Shown: positions 62,021 to 64,000 of the stretch, in pieces | Numbering within the stretch: the first letter of the stretch is position 1 | Layout of the letters: each line of letters starts with the position of its first letter | Assembly (NCBI GenBank): GCA_964537925.1 | Contig: CAZICV010000002.1 | Span: 1-64,000 of the forward strand | From: SLDF01 sp964537925 | Lineage (GTDB): Bacteria; Bacteroidota; Bacteroidia; Chitinophagales; Saprospiraceae | Direction: 5' to 3' | Length of the DNA: 64,000 nucleotides | Translations under genes and position numbers: made by a program | The notes under the pieces: model-generated | Told to the model about the DNA's origin: nothing | Seen by the model: only the letters and a program-made list of their open reading frames with translations | Databases searched by the model: none

Positions 62021-63135
62021 GTGAGGCAATCGTCAGTTCACTGCAGCGGCAGTCCGTAGAGTGGCTCGGTAGGCTGGTAGCTATACCTTCGTTCAGCGGG
62101 GAAGAAGCGCAAACGGCGGCCTTACTGGCCGGTATCCTGCAGGATCATGGATGTGTCCCCCGGCAGAAGGGCAACAATGTATGGGCGCTCAACCGGTACT
62201 TTGATCCTGCCAAACCCTCGATACTCCTCAATTCGCATCACGACACCGTACGGCCGGTACCTGGCTATACGCGGGATCCTTTTGTGCCGGTCATATCGGA
62301 CGGACGGTTGTACGGTCTCGGCAGCAACGATGCAGGAGGGGCGCTCATGTCCTTACTGGCAGCTTTTTGCTACTACGCAGACAAAGCCGACCTGGCCTGC
62401 AACCTCGTGTTCGCAGGCAGTGCAGAGGAGGAAAACTCCGGCCGGGGCGGCATCGAGTCGCTGATCCCGGAATTGCCGCCGATAGCCGGAGCCATTGTCG
62501 GTGAGCCCACGGGCATGCACCTCGCCGTAGCGGAGCGGGGGCTGCTGGTGATCGATTGCCTGGCGCACGGTGTCAGCGGTCACGCCGCCCGCGGAGAGGG
62601 CGTCAATGCTATCTCTGCCGCGATGCAGGATATTGCCTGGTTTTCATCATACGCATTCGACAGGGTATCCGGTCTGCTAGGCCCGGTCCGTATGAGCGTG
62701 ACTATGATACAGGCCGGTTCGCAACACAATGTCATACCGGCCGAATGCCGTTTTACCGCCGATATCCGCGTCAACGAATTGTATACATTCGAAGAACTGC
62801 TGGAGATCATTCGTGCCCACACATCCTGTGACCTGGAGCCGCGTAGTTTCCGATTGCGGTCCACACGCATCGCCGACGAGCACCCGCTTGTGCGTTCCGG
62901 CCTTGCGCTGGGGCGGACCAGCTACGGGTCTCCGACCAGCTCCGACAAGGCGCTGATGCCGTTCTCGGCGCTCAAGATGGGCCCCGGCGATTCGGCCCGG
63001 AGCCATACGGCCGATGAGTATATCTGTGTCAGCGAAATAGAAGAAGCCGTATCGCTGTACATATCCTTGCTGGCCCCGCTGCTTTACCCGCACCGGCCCG
63101 GCGGGATCTCGTTCAATTCAATTACAGCATCATGA
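62017..63135 (+). CDS. argE: Acyl-ornithine/citrulline deacylase (ArgE, M20)
   Basis: Zinc hydrolase that removes the acyl group late in the pathway. 372 aa from ATG 62017 (ATGA overlap with argB). M20 motifs: LNSHHDTV (H74-x-D76), GLGSNDAGGAL with bridging D105, AEEEN (E137/E138) and GEPTGMHLAVAERG. The dimerisation domain (about 175-285) and the final His in ARSHTADEYI complete the site. In this pathway it probably acts on acyl-citrulline after ArgF'. Confidence 0.94.
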   Translation: MSEAIVSSLQRQSVEWLGRLVAIPSFSGEEAQTAALLAGILQDHGCVPRQKGNNVWALNRYFDPAKPSILLNSHHDTVRPVPGYTRDPFVPVISDGRLYGLGSNDAGGALMSLLAAFCYYADKADLACNLVFAGSAEEENSGRGGIESLIPELPPIAGAIVGEPTGMHLAVAERGLLVIDCLAHGVSGHAARGEGVNAISAAMQDIAWFSSYAFDRVSGLLGPVRMSVTMIQAGSQHNVIPAECRFTADIRVNELYTFEELLEIIRAHTSCDLEPRSFRLRSTRIADEHPLVRSGLALGRTSYGSPTSSDKALMPFSALKMGPGDSARSHTADEYICVSEIEEAVSLYISLLAPLLYPHRPGGISFNSITAS

Positions 63136-64000
63136 AACTCTGGGAAAAAGACCATACCAGCCTCTCGGAGGCTATCGAACGCTTCACCGTAGGACGTGAC
63201 CGCGAATTCGATCGGTTTCTCATCAAAGCGGATATACAGGGCAATCTCGCACATACGGCCATGCTGGCGAAGGTAGGCCTGCTGTCGGAAGAGGAGCTGG
63301 GTATGATCCGCGAGGAACTGCACAGGATGCTCGGTGAACTCGAACAGGGAAGCTTTTCGATCGATCCCTCGGCAGAAGACGTACACTCTCATATCGAAGC
63401 AGAGCTGACACGACGGATCGGCGAACCCGGCAAAAAAATACATGCAGGCCGCAGCCGCAATGACCAGGTCGCTACGGATATCAAGTTGTTTGTCCGGGAG
63501 CAGCTTGAAGCCCTGAAGGATTCGGTGACCGGGTTGTTTGACCAGCTGCTGGCCCTGAGTGAGCAGCACAAGGCCGTGCTGATGCCCGGGTATACACACC
63601 TGCAGGTAGCCATGCCTTCTTCCTTCGGACTCTGGTTCGGCGCCTATGCAGAGAGCCTGGCGGACGATATGGAACTGGTGCTGGCCGCCTGGAAGATCAT
63701 CAACAAAAATCCACTCGGCAGCGGCGCCGGCTACGGCTCTTCGTTCCCGCTGGACCGCGGGATGACGACAGAACTGCTTGGCTTTCGCTCACTCAACTAT
63801 AATTCCGTATATGCACAGATGACGCGCGGCAAGAGCGAGCGGGTCACGGCTGTGGCGCTCGGTTCGGTGGCCGCCACGCTGGCGCGCTTTGCTATGGACT
63901 GTTGTCTCTACCTGAGCCAGAACTTTGACTTTATCCGGTTCCCGGCAGAGTTTACGACGGGCAGCAGCCTCATGCCGCATAAGAAGAATCCCGATGTTTT
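63132..64000 (+). CDS. argH: Argininosuccinate lyase (5' part, continues past window)
   Basis: The last arginine step: argininosuccinate to arginine and fumarate. It starts at ATG 63132 in an ATGA overlap with argE (MKLWEKDHTSLSEAIERFTV). 289 full codons are visible with no stop before the window end. Family blocks: EDVHSHIEAEL, KKIHAGRSRNDQVATDIKLF, PGYTHLQVAMPSSFG, NPLGSGAGYGSSFPLDR and the signature GSSLMPHKKNPD near the edge. Completes an intact seven-gene arg operon in view. Confidence 0.96.
   Translation, partial: MKLWEKDHTSLSEAIERFTVGRDREFDRFLIKADIQGNLAHTAMLAKVGLLSEEELGMIREELHRMLGELEQGSFSIDPSAEDVHSHIEAELTRRIGEPGKKIHAGRSRNDQVATDIKLFVREQLEALKDSVTGLFDQLLALSEQHKAVLMPGYTHLQVAMPSSFGLWFGAYAESLADDMELVLAAWKIINKNPLGSGAGYGSSFPLDRGMTTELLGFRSLNYNSVYAQMTRGKSERVTAVALGSVAATLARFAMDCCLYLSQNFDFIRFPAEFTTGSSLMPHKKNPDV

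Overview
The window is a chromosomal segment of a Bacteroidota bacterium, most likely a Saprospiria- or Chitinophagia-like free-living member. The evidence is the tRNA-tuf-tRNA-secE-nusG-rplKAJL-rpoBC order, TonB receptors with a carboxypeptidase-regulatory-like N-terminus, DUF5689 and T9SS-type C-terminal modules, promoters with the Bacteroidota -7 box TAnnTTTG, and an arginine operon built around the acetyl/succinyl-ornithine type of carbamoyltransferase. The genus cannot be fixed from sequence reading alone.

Layout. (1) 1-12992, plus strand: tRNA-Gly (partial), tRNA-Thr, tuf, tRNA-Trp, secE, nusG, rplK, rplA, rplJ, rplL, rpoB, rpoC. It has an intercistronic hairpin before rpoB and a strong terminator after rpoC. 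(2) 13033-22928, minus strand: a putative metal-uptake operon (Cys/His-rich membrane protein, TonB receptor, His-rich lipoprotein); a four-gene operon (44-aa membrane protein, PaiB-like flavoprotein, WbqC-like protein, M1 aminopeptidase); a Pif1-like helicase; a helical lipoprotein with its own promoter and terminator; and a secreted endonuclease/exonuclease/phosphatase-fold enzyme. (3) 23139-29677, plus strand: a TonB receptor, a DUF5689 lipoprotein and a secreted phospholipase-D-fold protein. With the divergent nuclease-fold gene this looks like an extracellular nucleic-acid (or phosphodiester) scavenging locus. A secreted M14-type carboxypeptidase follows on the minus strand.

(4) 32461-54139, plus strand: the most unusual region. 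A tightly coupled operon encodes an outer-membrane-like protein, a fibronectin/TANFOR-like secreted protein, a lipoprotein, a 2161-aa SpvB/YD-type protein, a small exported protein and a 2398-aa RHS protein with a C-terminal toxin-like tip. An AT-rich array follows: a putative immunity gene, an orphan RHS tip broken by a 2-nt deletion and a 5-nt tandem duplication, a second putative immunity gene, a second orphan tip with a different RHS core, and a third immunity-like gene whose start is out of frame by one A in an A7 run. A terminator closes the array. I read this as a polymorphic toxin locus with replaceable tips and a possibly dedicated export/assembly set.

(5) 54295-55812: a small zinc-ribbon/helix-hairpin-helix protein and a lipoprotein metallopeptidase. 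(6) 56217-64000: a translationally coupled arginine operon (GNAT acyltransferase, argG, argC, argD, argF', argB, argE, argH, the last cut by the window edge). The GNAT gene probably supplies the missing ArgA step. The carbamoyltransferase carries Val at the position that separates acetyl- from succinyl-ornithine enzymes.
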